Shown: one piece after another, positions 8,493 through 17,348 of the stretch | How positions within the stretch are numbered: position 1 is the first letter of the stretch | Layout of the letters: each line of letters starts with the position of its first letter | Assembly (NCBI GenBank): GCA_024401645.1 | Contig: JAKSKR010000017.1 | Location: 1-59,156 of the forward strand | Direction of reading: 5' to 3' | DNA length: 59,156 nt | DNA from: Paludibacteraceae bacterium | GTDB lineage: Bacteria; Bacteroidota; Bacteroidia; Bacteroidales; Paludibacteraceae | Notes under the pieces: generated by a model | Databases searched by the model: none | What the model was told of the DNA's origin: nothing | Seen by the model: only the letters and a program-made list of their open reading frames with translations | Translations under genes and position numbers: made by a program

Positions 8493-9062
8493 TCAAACAA
8501 ACATCGACTTAATGGCTGGCACCAAATAGTCGCGGACGGTTTCTTCCTTCAAGAAATGGCCACCAGGAATCATCTGTCTATGCGAATAATGGTTCAAAAA
8601 CCAGAAAGAAGACATTCGCGTCATAAAGTCCCACTTTCCAAAGAGTCCAAGAGTCAAATCGTCTTCTTCTTTCGTCATGCCATCGTACTGCTTGTGCTCC
8701 ATATCCTTATACTGACGGCAGATGCGGTTGTCGACATGCCACGTCTGCACCCCATCGTAACGCTGATGCTTATACTTATTATCACCCCTAAAAAGCCAAA
8801 AGTATGAGACTCCCAAGCTAGGGTTTAACAGAATCTTCTTATAGCCACGAAATTTCTGGGCCATGAATCCGCCCAAACTATGGCCGATTATAATATCGAC
8901 TTTCTGTTCGTCGAGAATTTTCTGAATTTGAGGGAATGAAATTTCCGGATCAATAGAAAGGTCTGGCACCAACACCTTTGCTTCGGGCATGTACTTTTGT
9001 ACGCACGCCGCAGTAAACGACTCGTGGCTAGAAGCCATACCGTGTAAATAGAGAATTACCAT
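8493..9062 (-). CDS. YqiA-like alpha/beta hydrolase
   Basis: 189 aa, a compact alpha/beta hydrolase. It starts directly with a strand and oxyanion loop (MVILYLHGMASS). The nucleophile elbow is GHSLGG, with Ser at about 62, and the likely catalytic His is in PGGHFL (about 169). The size and N-terminal layout match the YqiA/UPF0227 esterase family, cytoplasmic proteins of unknown natural substrate. No signal peptide. A TAATTTTG promoter box precedes it. Confidence 0.85.
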   Translation of the reverse strand: MVILYLHGMASSHESFTAACVQKYMPEAKVLVPDLSIDPEISFPQIQKILDEQKVDIIIGHSLGGFMAQKFRGYKKILLNPSLGVSYFWLFRGDNKYKHQRYDGVQTWHVDNRICRQYKDMEHKQYDGMTKEEDDLTLGLFGKWDFMTRMSSFWFLNHYSHRQMIPGGHFLKEETVRDYLVPAIKSMFV

Positions 9063-9084
9063 AAAGTATTTTGTATAACAGACA

Positions 9085-9092
9085 CAAAATTA
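9085..9092 (-). promoter_or_regulatory. -7 box TAATTTTG for the YqiA-like gene
   Basis: Minus-strand exact TAnnTTTG, 22 nt upstream of the ATG at 9062. Confidence 0.65.
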
Positions 9093-9220
9093 GCAATTTT
9101 TACACCAATAGTTTCCTTTAGGGGCCATTACAGTTGGTGAAAATGCAGACAAACATACCTGATGCTTGATAATTACATACAGATGAACGATTATTTATCA
9201 TGCATAAAATACCGTTTGTC

Positions 9221-9228
9221 TACTTTTG
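9221..9228 (+). promoter_or_regulatory. -7 box TACTTTTG for the GH43 gene
   Basis: Exact TAnnTTTG upstream of ATG 9258. Its position makes the long in-frame extension starting at 9162 untranscribed from this promoter. Confidence 0.6.
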
Positions 9229-9257
9229 GGTATCGAATACTAATGAACTACAAATAC

Positions 9258-11855
9258 ATGAAAAACACATTTCTCACTTGCATTCTTGCTCTTGCATCAG
9301 GCTCAGCCTTTGCAGCAAAAGGGCCCTACAACGGCATTCCACAAACACTGCCAGGTACCGTTGAAATGGAACTTTTTGACGAAGGTGGCGAAGGCTATGG
9401 CTACCACGACGAGGACGACATAAACGACGGTAAGGTTTTCCGTACCGATGTTGGTGTCGACATTGACTCTGATGGAGAAAACGGCTATGTGATTGGCTGG
9501 ACCAAGAAAGGCGAATGGTTGGAATATACCATCGACGTGAAGGAAACAGACGCATACGCCTTCAGTGCAAAGGTTGCTTCAGGCTTAAACGGATCTAGCT
9601 TCCGCCTTTACATCGACGGGAAAGACGTTTCAGGTCTGGTAGAAGTTCCAAATACGGGTTCGTGGACCGACTTCACAAACGTTAAGGGCTCAACCACCAA
9701 CATTTCGGCAGGTCAACACGTTCTGCGTCTTGAAATTGAAGGCGCCTACTGCAACATCGACAAGATAAAGTTCAGAGCAGCAAGTACCCCAATTGAATAT
9801 AGCTTCACCTCACCTGCTTACGAAAAAGGCGTTCTAGCGGGTGAAGACTTTACCGTTAGCTGGAACAATAACGACGATGCCAATGGCAGCTACCTGCTTA
9901 AATGGGTAAACGACAATGGTGACGTTATGACACTAAAGACAGACGCGTCGTCTTCCGACTCACACACCGCAGCCATTCCTACCGATTTCATCGGACAAAC
10001 TGGCCACTACGAGCTTTACTCAACCGAAGGTGGACTAATTCCTTCCGACTTCGATGGTAAGCAACACAGCGTTACCAACCCACTCATTTGGGCCGATGTT
10101 CCAGACGTATCGGTTTGTCGTGTTGGCGACACCTACTACATGGCAAGCACCACCATGCACATGAATCCGGGCGTGCCAATCATGGCTTCTAAAGACCTTG
10201 TACGTTGGCGCACCATTAACTACGCACACCAGGCACTTGCCAACAGCGACGCCCTTTCGCTAGAAAACGGAAAGAGTGCATACGGTAAAGGTTCGTGGGC
10301 AAGCAGCATTCGTTACAAAGACGGCACATGGTACGTGCTTACCCCTTCGTACACCACCGGCAAGACTCACATCTTCAAGACAAAGGATATAGAAAAAGGA
10401 CCTTGGCAGACTGCCACATTGCCTTTCTATCACGACCCTTCGTTACTCCTTGACGACGACGGCAGAGTTTACGTTGTTTACGGTTCGGGCAACATCAGCA
10501 TCATTGAGTTGAGTGCCGACGCCATGTCGGTAAAGCCGGGCGCAACTTCACGCACGCTTCTCACGAAGCCAGCCTCTATTGCTGGTTCTAGTTTCTACGT
10601 TGAGTGCGAAGGCACACAGGTTTACAAAAAGAACGGTTACTACTACGTCTTCCTCATTTCATGGCCAGCCGGCAAATGCCGTTCTGTACTATGCTACCGT
10701 TCAAAGTCGCTCACCGGCAACTTCGAGGGTAAGGTGGTCTTGCAAGACAACGGCGTTGCACAAGGTGGTATTTTCGACACCCCAGACGGCCAATGGTATG
10801 GCATGTTCTTCCGCGACAACGGCTCGGTAGGCCGCATTCCTTACCTGGTACCGGCAACATGGTCGCAAGACTGGCCTGTATTCGGCAGCAACGGCAAGGT
10901 GCCAGCAACCCTAAACATGCCAGCTGCACAAGAAGAGGGTTACGGCATGGTCACTTCCGACGAATTTGAAGAAAATACCCTTCCTTTAGAATGGCAGTGG
11001 AACCACAATCCTAGCGCAAAGGACTGGCAGTTGACCAATGGCGTCTTCCGCCTGACCAACAACAGAACCGATGCCAACGTTGTCAGCACCAAGAGCACAC
11101 TTACACAGCGCTCGTTTGGTCCAAACTGTTCTGGCTATACTAAACTTAACACCAAGGGCATGAAAGACGGCGACTATGCCGGTTTGGTTGCCTTGCAAGA
11201 ACTCTATGGTTTTGCAGGTGTAAAGATGAACGGCAACAGCAAGTCCATCGTAATGGTCGACGCAAGTTCAGGCTCTGCAAAAGAGGCCGCATCGGTTCCG
11301 CTCAACCAAGACGAAGTGTACTTGCGCATTGACATGAACTACCAGAACCAGGCAGACAAGGCTTCTTTCTACTACAGCCTCGACGGTAAGAGTTGGACAG
11401 CTTTTGGCAACACCATTAAGATGGAATACAAGCTTACCCACTTTATGGGCTACCGTTACGGTTTGTTTAACTTCGGCACCAGGAACACTGGCGGTTATGC
11501 CGATTTCGATTTCTTCCGTATCGGTAAGACGGTCGACAAGCCAATCTATCTCACTAAAGAAACCATTGAGACCTTGTTGGCAACGAGCCCAACCATCAGC
11601 ATTGTTAGTGAGTTGACCGACATTAAGAATACCGAGAACGACATTGTAAGAATAGCTCCAAATCCGGCAACAGACTATGTTTTTGTAAATGGAGTTAACA
11701 ATTTTGTCGCTTTACAGCTACTAAATTCAAATGGAATTACTATTATTGCAAATGATAACAAAGAGCTAAACTTGTCTGGAGTTTCCGCAGGCACTTATCT
11801 GTTAAGAATTATCACTACCGATAGTGTGATTACCAGGAAGCTCATCGTTAAATAG
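9258..11855 (+). CDS. GH43 glycosidase with N-terminal CBM6 and T9SS sorting domain
   Basis: 865 aa from ATG 9258, which gives a clean signal peptide (MKNTFLTCILALASGSAFA). Domains: CBM6 (about 33-172, KGEWLEYTIDV), a linker sandwich (about 178-258), a GH43 five-bladed propeller (about 272-550), a concanavalin-like C-terminal sandwich (about 565-755, SDEFEENTLPLEWQWNH) and a T9SS type A domain (about 797-865, RIAPNPATDYVFV to GTYLLRI). Expected catalytic residues are D283 (ADVPDVS), D393 (YHDPS) and E451 (VECEGTQ). The TTMHMNPGVPIMASKDL motif resembles Bacteroidota beta-xylosidase/arabinofuranosidase GH43 members, so arabinoxylan is the likely substrate. It is predicted to be exported by T9SS. 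A CE1-like esterase lies downstream. Confidence 0.93.
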   Translation: MKNTFLTCILALASGSAFAAKGPYNGIPQTLPGTVEMELFDEGGEGYGYHDEDDINDGKVFRTDVGVDIDSDGENGYVIGWTKKGEWLEYTIDVKETDAYAFSAKVASGLNGSSFRLYIDGKDVSGLVEVPNTGSWTDFTNVKGSTTNISAGQHVLRLEIEGAYCNIDKIKFRAASTPIEYSFTSPAYEKGVLAGEDFTVSWNNNDDANGSYLLKWVNDNGDVMTLKTDASSSDSHTAAIPTDFIGQTGHYELYSTEGGLIPSDFDGKQHSVTNPLIWADVPDVSVCRVGDTYYMASTTMHMNPGVPIMASKDLVRWRTINYAHQALANSDALSLENGKSAYGKGSWASSIRYKDGTWYVLTPSYTTGKTHIFKTKDIEKGPWQTATLPFYHDPSLLLDDDGRVYVVYGSGNISIIELSADAMSVKPGATSRTLLTKPASIAGSSFYVECEGTQVYKKNGYYYVFLISWPAGKCRSVLCYRSKSLTGNFEGKVVLQDNGVAQGGIFDTPDGQWYGMFFRDNGSVGRIPYLVPATWSQDWPVFGSNGKVPATLNMPAAQEEGYGMVTSDEFEENTLPLEWQWNHNPSAKDWQLTNGVFRLTNNRTDANVVSTKSTLTQRSFGPNCSGYTKLNTKGMKDGDYAGLVALQELYGFAGVKMNGNSKSIVMVDASSGSAKEAASVPLNQDEVYLRIDMNYQNQADKASFYYSLDGKSWTAFGNTIKMEYKLTHFMGYRYGLFNFGTRNTGGYADFDFFRIGKTVDKPIYLTKETIETLLATSPTISIVSELTDIKNTENDIVRIAPNPATDYVFVNGVNNFVALQLLNSNGITIIANDNKELNLSGVSAGTYLLRIITTDSVITRKLIVK

Positions 11856-11886
11856 GACTAGTAAACATATCTATAACAAACAAGGC

Positions 11887-11926
11887 AAGGTAGCGTCTGG
11901 CAACAGTTGGTCGCTACCTTTTCTTT
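11887..11926 (+). terminator. Rho-independent terminator after the GH43 gene
   Basis: AAGGTAGCG (11887-11895) pairs with CGCTACCTT (11912-11920), followed by TTCTTTT. Confidence 0.85.
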
Positions 11927-11959
11927 TCACGAACAAGAGTTTTTATACAAAAGTATGTT

Positions 11960-12427
11960 ATGAAAAAGACACTAATTACATTGTTCTCGTTCTTCACCCT
12001 CTATGGTGCGAACGCAGGAACGCTGCTGACGGTTGAATACCTCGACGGTAAAAGCGCGCAGGAGCAGTTAGCCAAGCTCTCGAAAATAGAATTCGACAGC
12101 AAAGGCAACATGACCTTCAACTACAACAACGGTTCCACTAAAGACATGGGCAACGTATTGAACACCCAGAAAATAGTGTTTACCGAAGGGGAATGGACTT
12201 CTGCCAAACAAGCTGCTGCCACCCAAGTTGTAAGGATTTATCCGAATCCGACGACCGAGACCATCGGCATTGTGGGTAAGGAATCGGACCAAGTGGTGAA
12301 GATTTATTCCACAACAGGCTGCCTTGTGCAAACCAGCAACGAATCGAACATCAACGTCAGCAAGCTTCCTAACGGCGAATATTTTGTCGTAATTGGCCAA
12401 ACAGTTGCAAAGATGGTAAAGAAGTAA
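11960..12427 (+). CDS. Small secreted protein with T9SS C-terminal domain
   Basis: 155 aa. A signal peptide (MKKTLITLFSFFTLYGANA) is followed by about 60 residues with two short beta motifs of the pattern DGK...SKIEF and GNVLNTQKIVF. A linker then leads to a T9SS type A domain starting RIYPNPTTETIGI (about 92) and ending GEYFVVIGQTVAKMVKK. There is no room for an enzyme: the protein is nearly all export tag. It sits between GH43 and an esterase whose N-terminus carries a similar DGK...DSIVF motif. It may be a surface scaffold or a carrier of the short module; function unknown. Confidence 0.85.
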   Translation: MKKTLITLFSFFTLYGANAGTLLTVEYLDGKSAQEQLAKLSKIEFDSKGNMTFNYNNGSTKDMGNVLNTQKIVFTEGEWTSAKQAAATQVVRIYPNPTTETIGIVGKESDQVVKIYSTTGCLVQTSNESNINVSKLPNGEYFVVIGQTVAKMVKK

Positions 12428-12488
12428 GGTCTGCCCAAAGGCGCATCTATACAAGAAAAAAAAGCACTAACACATAATTAAAAAAGTA

Positions 12489-13547
12489 ATGAAAAAGACA
12501 CTACTACTATCGGCTGCCCTCTATGCAATTACAGCGGCAGCACAAGCACCTATCTATCTCTACAAAGACGGTAAGGTCATATACAGCGGTAACATCATAC
12601 CCGACAGCATCGTCTTCCACGCCCCTGCACAAGAAGAGCAAGGTGGCGGCGAAGGCGGAGGTGGTACTACCGAAATGTTCTTGTCTGCCCAGCAGTACAT
12701 GACCATGATTAAGCCAGGTGTAACCAGCAACGTACCCGGTAACGCCACAAGCGCCAACGGTGGCGGAACCATGCAATCTATTTCATACTACTCTACCCTA
12801 GCAAGGAAGAACAAAAGTGCCGATGTTCTTTTGCCAAAGAACTACGACAAGGGCAAGAAATATCCGGTTCTTTATGTCAACCACGGCATTTTCGGCAACG
12901 AAAAGAGCATGCAAGACGAGAGTAACAAAATTAGGAGCATGGCAAACAACATGGCCGAGAGTGGCGAGGCTAAAGAAATGATCATTGTCTACACCGCCAT
13001 GTACACCTGTCCAACGAAAGACAACTGTGCCGGATTTTCGGCAGAAGAATGTAAGTATTACGACGACTTCCGCGAAGACCTTGTCGAATGCCTTATGCCT
13101 TACATCAACAGCAACTACTCTACCTATACCGACCGTGAGCACACTGCCATTTCCGGTTTCTCGATGGGTGGACGTGAGGCTCTCTACATTGGCCTTACCA
13201 AGCCAGAGGTGTTCGGCTACATTGGCTGTGCATGTCCTGCGCCTGGTGTCACCCCTGCTAACGATATGTTCATGAGCCACCCGGGCAACATGCAAAAGAG
13301 TGAATTGAAGTTCAAGGACGGCGATCCTCTTCCTTACGTATTCCTTATTACCGGTGGTACAAACGACAATACTGTGGGTATTTTCCCTAAGGAATACCAC
13401 GAGACACTAACTAGCAACAATGTAGACCACATCTGGCAAGAAATTCAGGGCGGTGGTCACGACGCTTCGTGCATTGTGCCTATGTACTACAACTTTATAA
13501 GAAGCATCTTTAAGACATCGGCAGACCTAATGTCGGGTGGCAAATAA
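12489..13547 (+). CDS. Secreted CE1-like esterase
   Basis: 352 aa. The signal peptide (MKKTLLLSAALYAITAAAQA) is followed by a short beta module (IYLYKDGKVIYSG to DSIVF), a Gly-rich linker (about 51-59) and an esterase D/CE1-type alpha/beta hydrolase (about 95-345). The nucleophile is Ser225 in GFSMGG, the likely acid is D293 (GGTNDN), and the catalytic His is H324 (GGGHDAS). CE1 enzymes remove acetyl or feruloyl groups from xylan, which would fit the neighbouring GH43. It lacks a T9SS domain, so it may stay periplasmic. It is probably co-transcribed with the small gene 61 nt upstream. Confidence 0.88.
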   Translation: MKKTLLLSAALYAITAAAQAPIYLYKDGKVIYSGNIIPDSIVFHAPAQEEQGGGEGGGGTTEMFLSAQQYMTMIKPGVTSNVPGNATSANGGGTMQSISYYSTLARKNKSADVLLPKNYDKGKKYPVLYVNHGIFGNEKSMQDESNKIRSMANNMAESGEAKEMIIVYTAMYTCPTKDNCAGFSAEECKYYDDFREDLVECLMPYINSNYSTYTDREHTAISGFSMGGREALYIGLTKPEVFGYIGCACPAPGVTPANDMFMSHPGNMQKSELKFKDGDPLPYVFLITGGTNDNTVGIFPKEYHETLTSNNVDHIWQEIQGGGHDASCIVPMYYNFIRSIFKTSADLMSGGK

Positions 13548-13631
13548 GCAAACGGAGATTACGATAATTGCACAACAAATCATGCAATTTTACGCAAATA
13601 TTGCACGGCAGATTGTGCATTCCCATATCAA

Positions 13632-13680
13632 AAAAATCCCGACACAAAGTACATTGTACTTGCATCGGGATTTTTCTTAT
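13632..13680. terminator. Bidirectional terminator between the esterase gene and guaA
   Basis: AAAAATCCCGA (13632-13642) pairs with TCGGGATTTTT (13665-13675), with an inner AGTAC/GTACT stem. The A and T tracts at the two ends suit both directions between convergent genes. The rest of 13548-13755 shows nothing recognisable. Confidence 0.88.
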
Positions 13681-13755
13681 TGTATGTCAGTGGTCATAAC
13701 CGTGCCGAGATGCCCATTATTGCGTTAGCAAAACATGGCATAGGCGGCAGATTCA

Positions 13756-15303
13756 TTATTCCCACTCGATAGTTGCAGGTGGTTTAGAAGAAATATCGTA
13801 AGCTACGCGGTTTACGCCCTTCACCTTGTTAATGATTTCGTTGCTGACTTTAGCCAAGAACTCGTAAGGGAGATGAGCCCAGTCGGCAGTCATAGCATCG
13901 GCACTGGTAACGGCACGAAGTGCAACTGCACGTTCGTAGGTACGTTCGTCACCCATAACACCTACACTCTTAACAGGGAGGAGGATAACACCTGCCTGCC
14001 ATACCTGGTCGTAAAGAGAAACTTCCTTACCATCGACCATAGTCTTCCATTCGCGCAAACCACGAATGAAGATGTCGTCGGCTTCCTGTAGGATGTGTAC
14101 CTTTTCTGGAGTGATGTCGCCAAGAATGCGGACACCAAGACCTGGACCTGGGAAAGGATGACGGCCAATGAGGTGTTCAGGAATACCTAACTGACGGCCT
14201 ACACGACGAACCTCGTCCTTGAAGAGCCACTTCAAAGGCTCGCAAAGCTGAAGCTGCATATCTTTAGGAAGACCACCTACGTTGTGGTGGCTCTTAATGG
14301 TGCGGCCAGTGATGTTCAAACTTTCAATACGGTCTGGATAAATGGTACCCTGACCCAACCATTTAGCATCGGTAATCTTTTTAGCCTCGGCGTTGAACAC
14401 GTCAACAAAGCCCTTTCCAATAATCTTACGCTTCTTTTCAGGTTCTTCAACACCAGCCAATTCTTCGTAGAACTTGGCGCTGGCATCGACACCAATAACG
14501 TTCAAGCCTAAACATTCGTAGTCGTTCAAAACGTTCTTGAATTCGTCCTTACGGAGCAAACCGTTGTCAACGAAGATACAAGTCAAGTTCTTACCAATTG
14601 CCTTGTTCAAGAGAACGGCAGCTACACTTGAGTCTACACCACCGCTCAAACCCAAGATGACACGATCGTTACCCAACTGTGCCTTCAATTCGGCAACTGT
14701 GGTTTCTACGAACGATGCAGGGCTCCAATCTTGAACACCGCCGCAAATGTCTACCACGAAGTTCTTGAGCAACTGTGTACCCTGAATTGAGTGGAACACT
14801 TCTGGGTGGAACTGTACGCCCCAAATTGGTTCAGTTTCGCTCTGGTATGCAGCAAAGTTAACGTCTGCAGTAGAAGCAATCTTACGGAAACCCTGTGGAA
14901 GAGCAGTAATTGTGTCGCCGTGGCTCATCCAAATCTGTGAATTTGGAGTGAAGTCCTTGAACAACTTATTACCGTCTTCAATAAACTGAAGGTTTGCACG
15001 ACCATATTCGCGAGAACCTGCTGGTTCTACCTTACCACCAAGGGTATAAGCCATGAACTGGGCGCCATAGCAGATACCGAGGATAGGATACTTGCCACGA
15101 ATCTCGTTAAGATCAATCTTGAATGCTTCGCTATCGTAAACGCTGTATGGCGAACCACTCAAAATAACACCTATAATGTCGGGATCGTTCTTTGGGAACT
15201 TGTTGTAAGGAACAATCTCGCAAAAGGTGTCGAGTTCACGAACACGACGACCAATAAGCTGTGTGGTCTGTGAACCGAAGTCGAGAATAAGAATTTTTTG
15301 CAT
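13756..15303 (-). CDS. guaA: GMP synthase (glutamine-hydrolysing)
   Basis: 515 aa, standard length. The N-terminal class I glutamine amidotransferase has its Cys nucleophile in GICYGAQ (C78), with H166 and E168 in QFHPEV. The ATP-pyrophosphatase P-loop SGGVDSS is at 220-226, followed by the GMP synthase dimerisation domain, ending PPATIEWE. It converts XMP to GMP, the step after IMP dehydrogenase (guaB), encoded 5.5 kb upstream on the same strand. It is the last gene of the tight run surA-ostA-aroK-guaA, 15 nt after aroK. Confidence 0.97.
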   Translation of the reverse strand: MQKILILDFGSQTTQLIGRRVRELDTFCEIVPYNKFPKNDPDIIGVILSGSPYSVYDSEAFKIDLNEIRGKYPILGICYGAQFMAYTLGGKVEPAGSREYGRANLQFIEDGNKLFKDFTPNSQIWMSHGDTITALPQGFRKIASTADVNFAAYQSETEPIWGVQFHPEVFHSIQGTQLLKNFVVDICGGVQDWSPASFVETTVAELKAQLGNDRVILGLSGGVDSSVAAVLLNKAIGKNLTCIFVDNGLLRKDEFKNVLNDYECLGLNVIGVDASAKFYEELAGVEEPEKKRKIIGKGFVDVFNAEAKKITDAKWLGQGTIYPDRIESLNITGRTIKSHHNVGGLPKDMQLQLCEPLKWLFKDEVRRVGRQLGIPEHLIGRHPFPGPGLGVRILGDITPEKVHILQEADDIFIRGLREWKTMVDGKEVSLYDQVWQAGVILLPVKSVGVMGDERTYERAVALRAVTSADAMTADWAHLPYEFLAKVSNEIINKVKGVNRVAYDISSKPPATIEWE

Positions 15304-15318
15304 TATATTACCTTTTAA

Positions 15319-15825
15319 TCAATTTTTTAGCAATTTATCGAAAAGCTCATCGCTTAAGTCATCAGCAGCCATGCTGTACTTTGCCTTTGCATAGAACGGT
15401 TCGCGTTTTTCAAGGGTAGCCCTCACATAGTCGAGCAACTCTTCGGGCGTCTTGTTAGCCACCAAAGGCCTTTTTGCAGTACCGTTCATGGTAAGGTTGC
15501 CACAAAGCTGTTCGGGTGTAGCTTTCAGGTAAACGGTATCGCCTGACTCGTTCATGATGTCGACATTGTCGAAGAAACAAGGTGTACCGCCACCGGCAGC
15601 CACCACAACATCTTCAAAGCCAGCCACCTCGAGCAACATGTTGTGCTCTATGTTACGAAAGCCTTCCTCACCCCTTTCGGCAAAGATTTGCGAAACGGTC
15701 TTGTGGAAACGGTTTTCAATGTAGATATCCAAATCGATGAATTCAAGCCCGTACTTGTTAGCAATACGTCTGCCAGTCGTAGTCTTACCACTAGCCATGA
15801 ATCCTACCAAGAAAATTCTCTTCAT
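15319..15825 (-). CDS. aroK: Shikimate kinase
   Basis: 168 aa. Walker A GFMASGKTT is at the N-terminus, followed by the shikimate-binding FIDLDIYIE, the GGG motif (AAGGGTPC) and the lid Arg region TAKRPLV. It phosphorylates shikimate in the chorismate pathway. It lies between ostA (15 nt) and guaA (15 nt), most likely in one operon. Confidence 0.95.
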   Translation of the reverse strand: MKRIFLVGFMASGKTTTGRRIANKYGLEFIDLDIYIENRFHKTVSQIFAERGEEGFRNIEHNMLLEVAGFEDVVVAAGGGTPCFFDNVDIMNESGDTVYLKATPEQLCGNLTMNGTAKRPLVANKTPEELLDYVRATLEKREPFYAKAKYSMAADDLSDELFDKLLKN

Positions 15826-15840
15826 TAAAACGTTCGAAAT

Positions 15841-17343
15841 TTATTTATATAGCGTAAAGATGTCGGTATAGACCTTCGGTCTTATATCTTGCTGCCACGA
15901 AAAGCCCTTTAAGAACAGCACCTCGTTAGGAGCCTGGAATGGCGGATACATGGTACCCTCGGTGCCTGGTTCCAACAATATTTTCTCGAGTTTGCGTTTC
16001 TCGTCAATAAAGATGGTCATCTGGTCGCCAATATTGTGGTTAACACCTATAAGGTCGCCACGTTTGTCCTTCGGGAAGTAGACCGACATGGCATTACCCT
16101 TCATAACCACCTTACGAAGGTTGTTTCCAATAAAGAAGCCTTCAAGCTCGTTACCCTTTAGTTGGTTGAAGTTAAGCGAATCGTCGCGCTGAGCAATAAG
16201 TGCACTGCCCGTAATGTGCAACCAATAAGGGTGCTTGTTCTTCATGTAAAGACGAATGGTGTCGCCGGTAATCTGGTTGGCATCTGACCAAACAATAGGG
16301 TTACCCTGCATATAAACCATTGAGTCTTTTGTATAGAACTTCAAGTCTTCACTCTTACCCTGAAAATCGTTTCTGAAGAAACAGCTCTTGTGCAAGCCTT
16401 CAATTAGGCGCGAACTGTCGGCAAGGGTTGTCAACTTAAGCGTATCGGCACGCAAATAAAGCGTATCGGCAGTAGAGAACTCCTTTACGTAGGCATTCTT
16501 CGTCATATAGCCCGACGATGTTGGATACTGATTCAGGTAACCCTTGTCGCCATACATGGCTACGTGCTGCCTCAAGTCGTAGGCTTCGGCTTTACCGAAA
16601 AGCTGGGCAATGCCGGTAGTACGGTCGTAGAGGATGGTATCGGCAACAATGTGTCGCATATTGTCATCGCTATCGATAACCGAACGGCGGTACAACATAA
16701 ACTCGCCCCTACTGTTGTTCATGTAGGCCTGCTTCGTCTTAATGATGTAGTTGTTGCGGTAAATGGTAGAAGGCCCCAACACGGTAGCCTCGGACGTACG
16801 CGAATTGTAGGTCAGTGTGTCGGTCACAATCTTGTAATCGTCACTTTCCAGATTCACGTTAGTCTTGAAAACCGCATGCTTGGTACTCGGATAATAGTAG
16901 CCTATTTGTGATGTTAAGACGAAAGACGGATCAACAATTTTTGCGCCCCCATCGTAATAGGCATAGTCCTTATCGCGGTAATAGTCTAATCGTTGGGTAG
17001 TAAGTGTCATCTTACCGCTATTCATGGTAATGTCTTCACGAATGCGCATCAACTTAGTGTTGCCATCGTAGTACATCTTGTTAGCCGTAAGCGTAGTAGA
17101 ATCTTGAATGACACGAACATTACCAAAAGCATCGAAAGAATTCTGGCCAGTATAGAAGTAAGCACTGTCGCAATACATGAGCGTTTGGTCTTGACGGAAA
17201 CGCACATTACCAGACAGAACCTGGCACGAATTACCACGATTCTTATCGAAAGTAAGTTTCTCACAACCTTCTAGAATGACGTTGGTCGCCATTGAAGAAA
17301 GAGTTGAAAGAAGCAAGAATATGCCGACAAGGTGTCTGTTCAT
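15841..17343 (-). CDS. OstA/LptA-like envelope protein
   Basis: 500 aa with an N-terminal signal peptide (MNRHLVGIFLLLSTLSSMA). The body is a long run of beta repeats of the OstA/LptA type: VLSGNVRFRQDQTLMYCDSAYFY and NSFDAFGNVRVIQD, then repeated AxLYGxxxYxD-like strands. The family forms jelly-roll bridges moving lipopolysaccharide across the periplasm, and the Bacteroidota version is about twice the length of E. coli LptA. It starts 5 nt after surA, which fits a role in outer-membrane assembly. Exact role inferred from family. Confidence 0.88.
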   Translation of the reverse strand: MNRHLVGIFLLLSTLSSMATNVILEGCEKLTFDKNRGNSCQVLSGNVRFRQDQTLMYCDSAYFYTGQNSFDAFGNVRVIQDSTTLTANKMYYDGNTKLMRIREDITMNSGKMTLTTQRLDYYRDKDYAYYDGGAKIVDPSFVLTSQIGYYYPSTKHAVFKTNVNLESDDYKIVTDTLTYNSRTSEATVLGPSTIYRNNYIIKTKQAYMNNSRGEFMLYRRSVIDSDDNMRHIVADTILYDRTTGIAQLFGKAEAYDLRQHVAMYGDKGYLNQYPTSSGYMTKNAYVKEFSTADTLYLRADTLKLTTLADSSRLIEGLHKSCFFRNDFQGKSEDLKFYTKDSMVYMQGNPIVWSDANQITGDTIRLYMKNKHPYWLHITGSALIAQRDDSLNFNQLKGNELEGFFIGNNLRKVVMKGNAMSVYFPKDKRGDLIGVNHNIGDQMTIFIDEKRKLEKILLEPGTEGTMYPPFQAPNEVLFLKGFSWQQDIRPKVYTDIFTLYK

Positions 17344-17348
17344 CTGTT

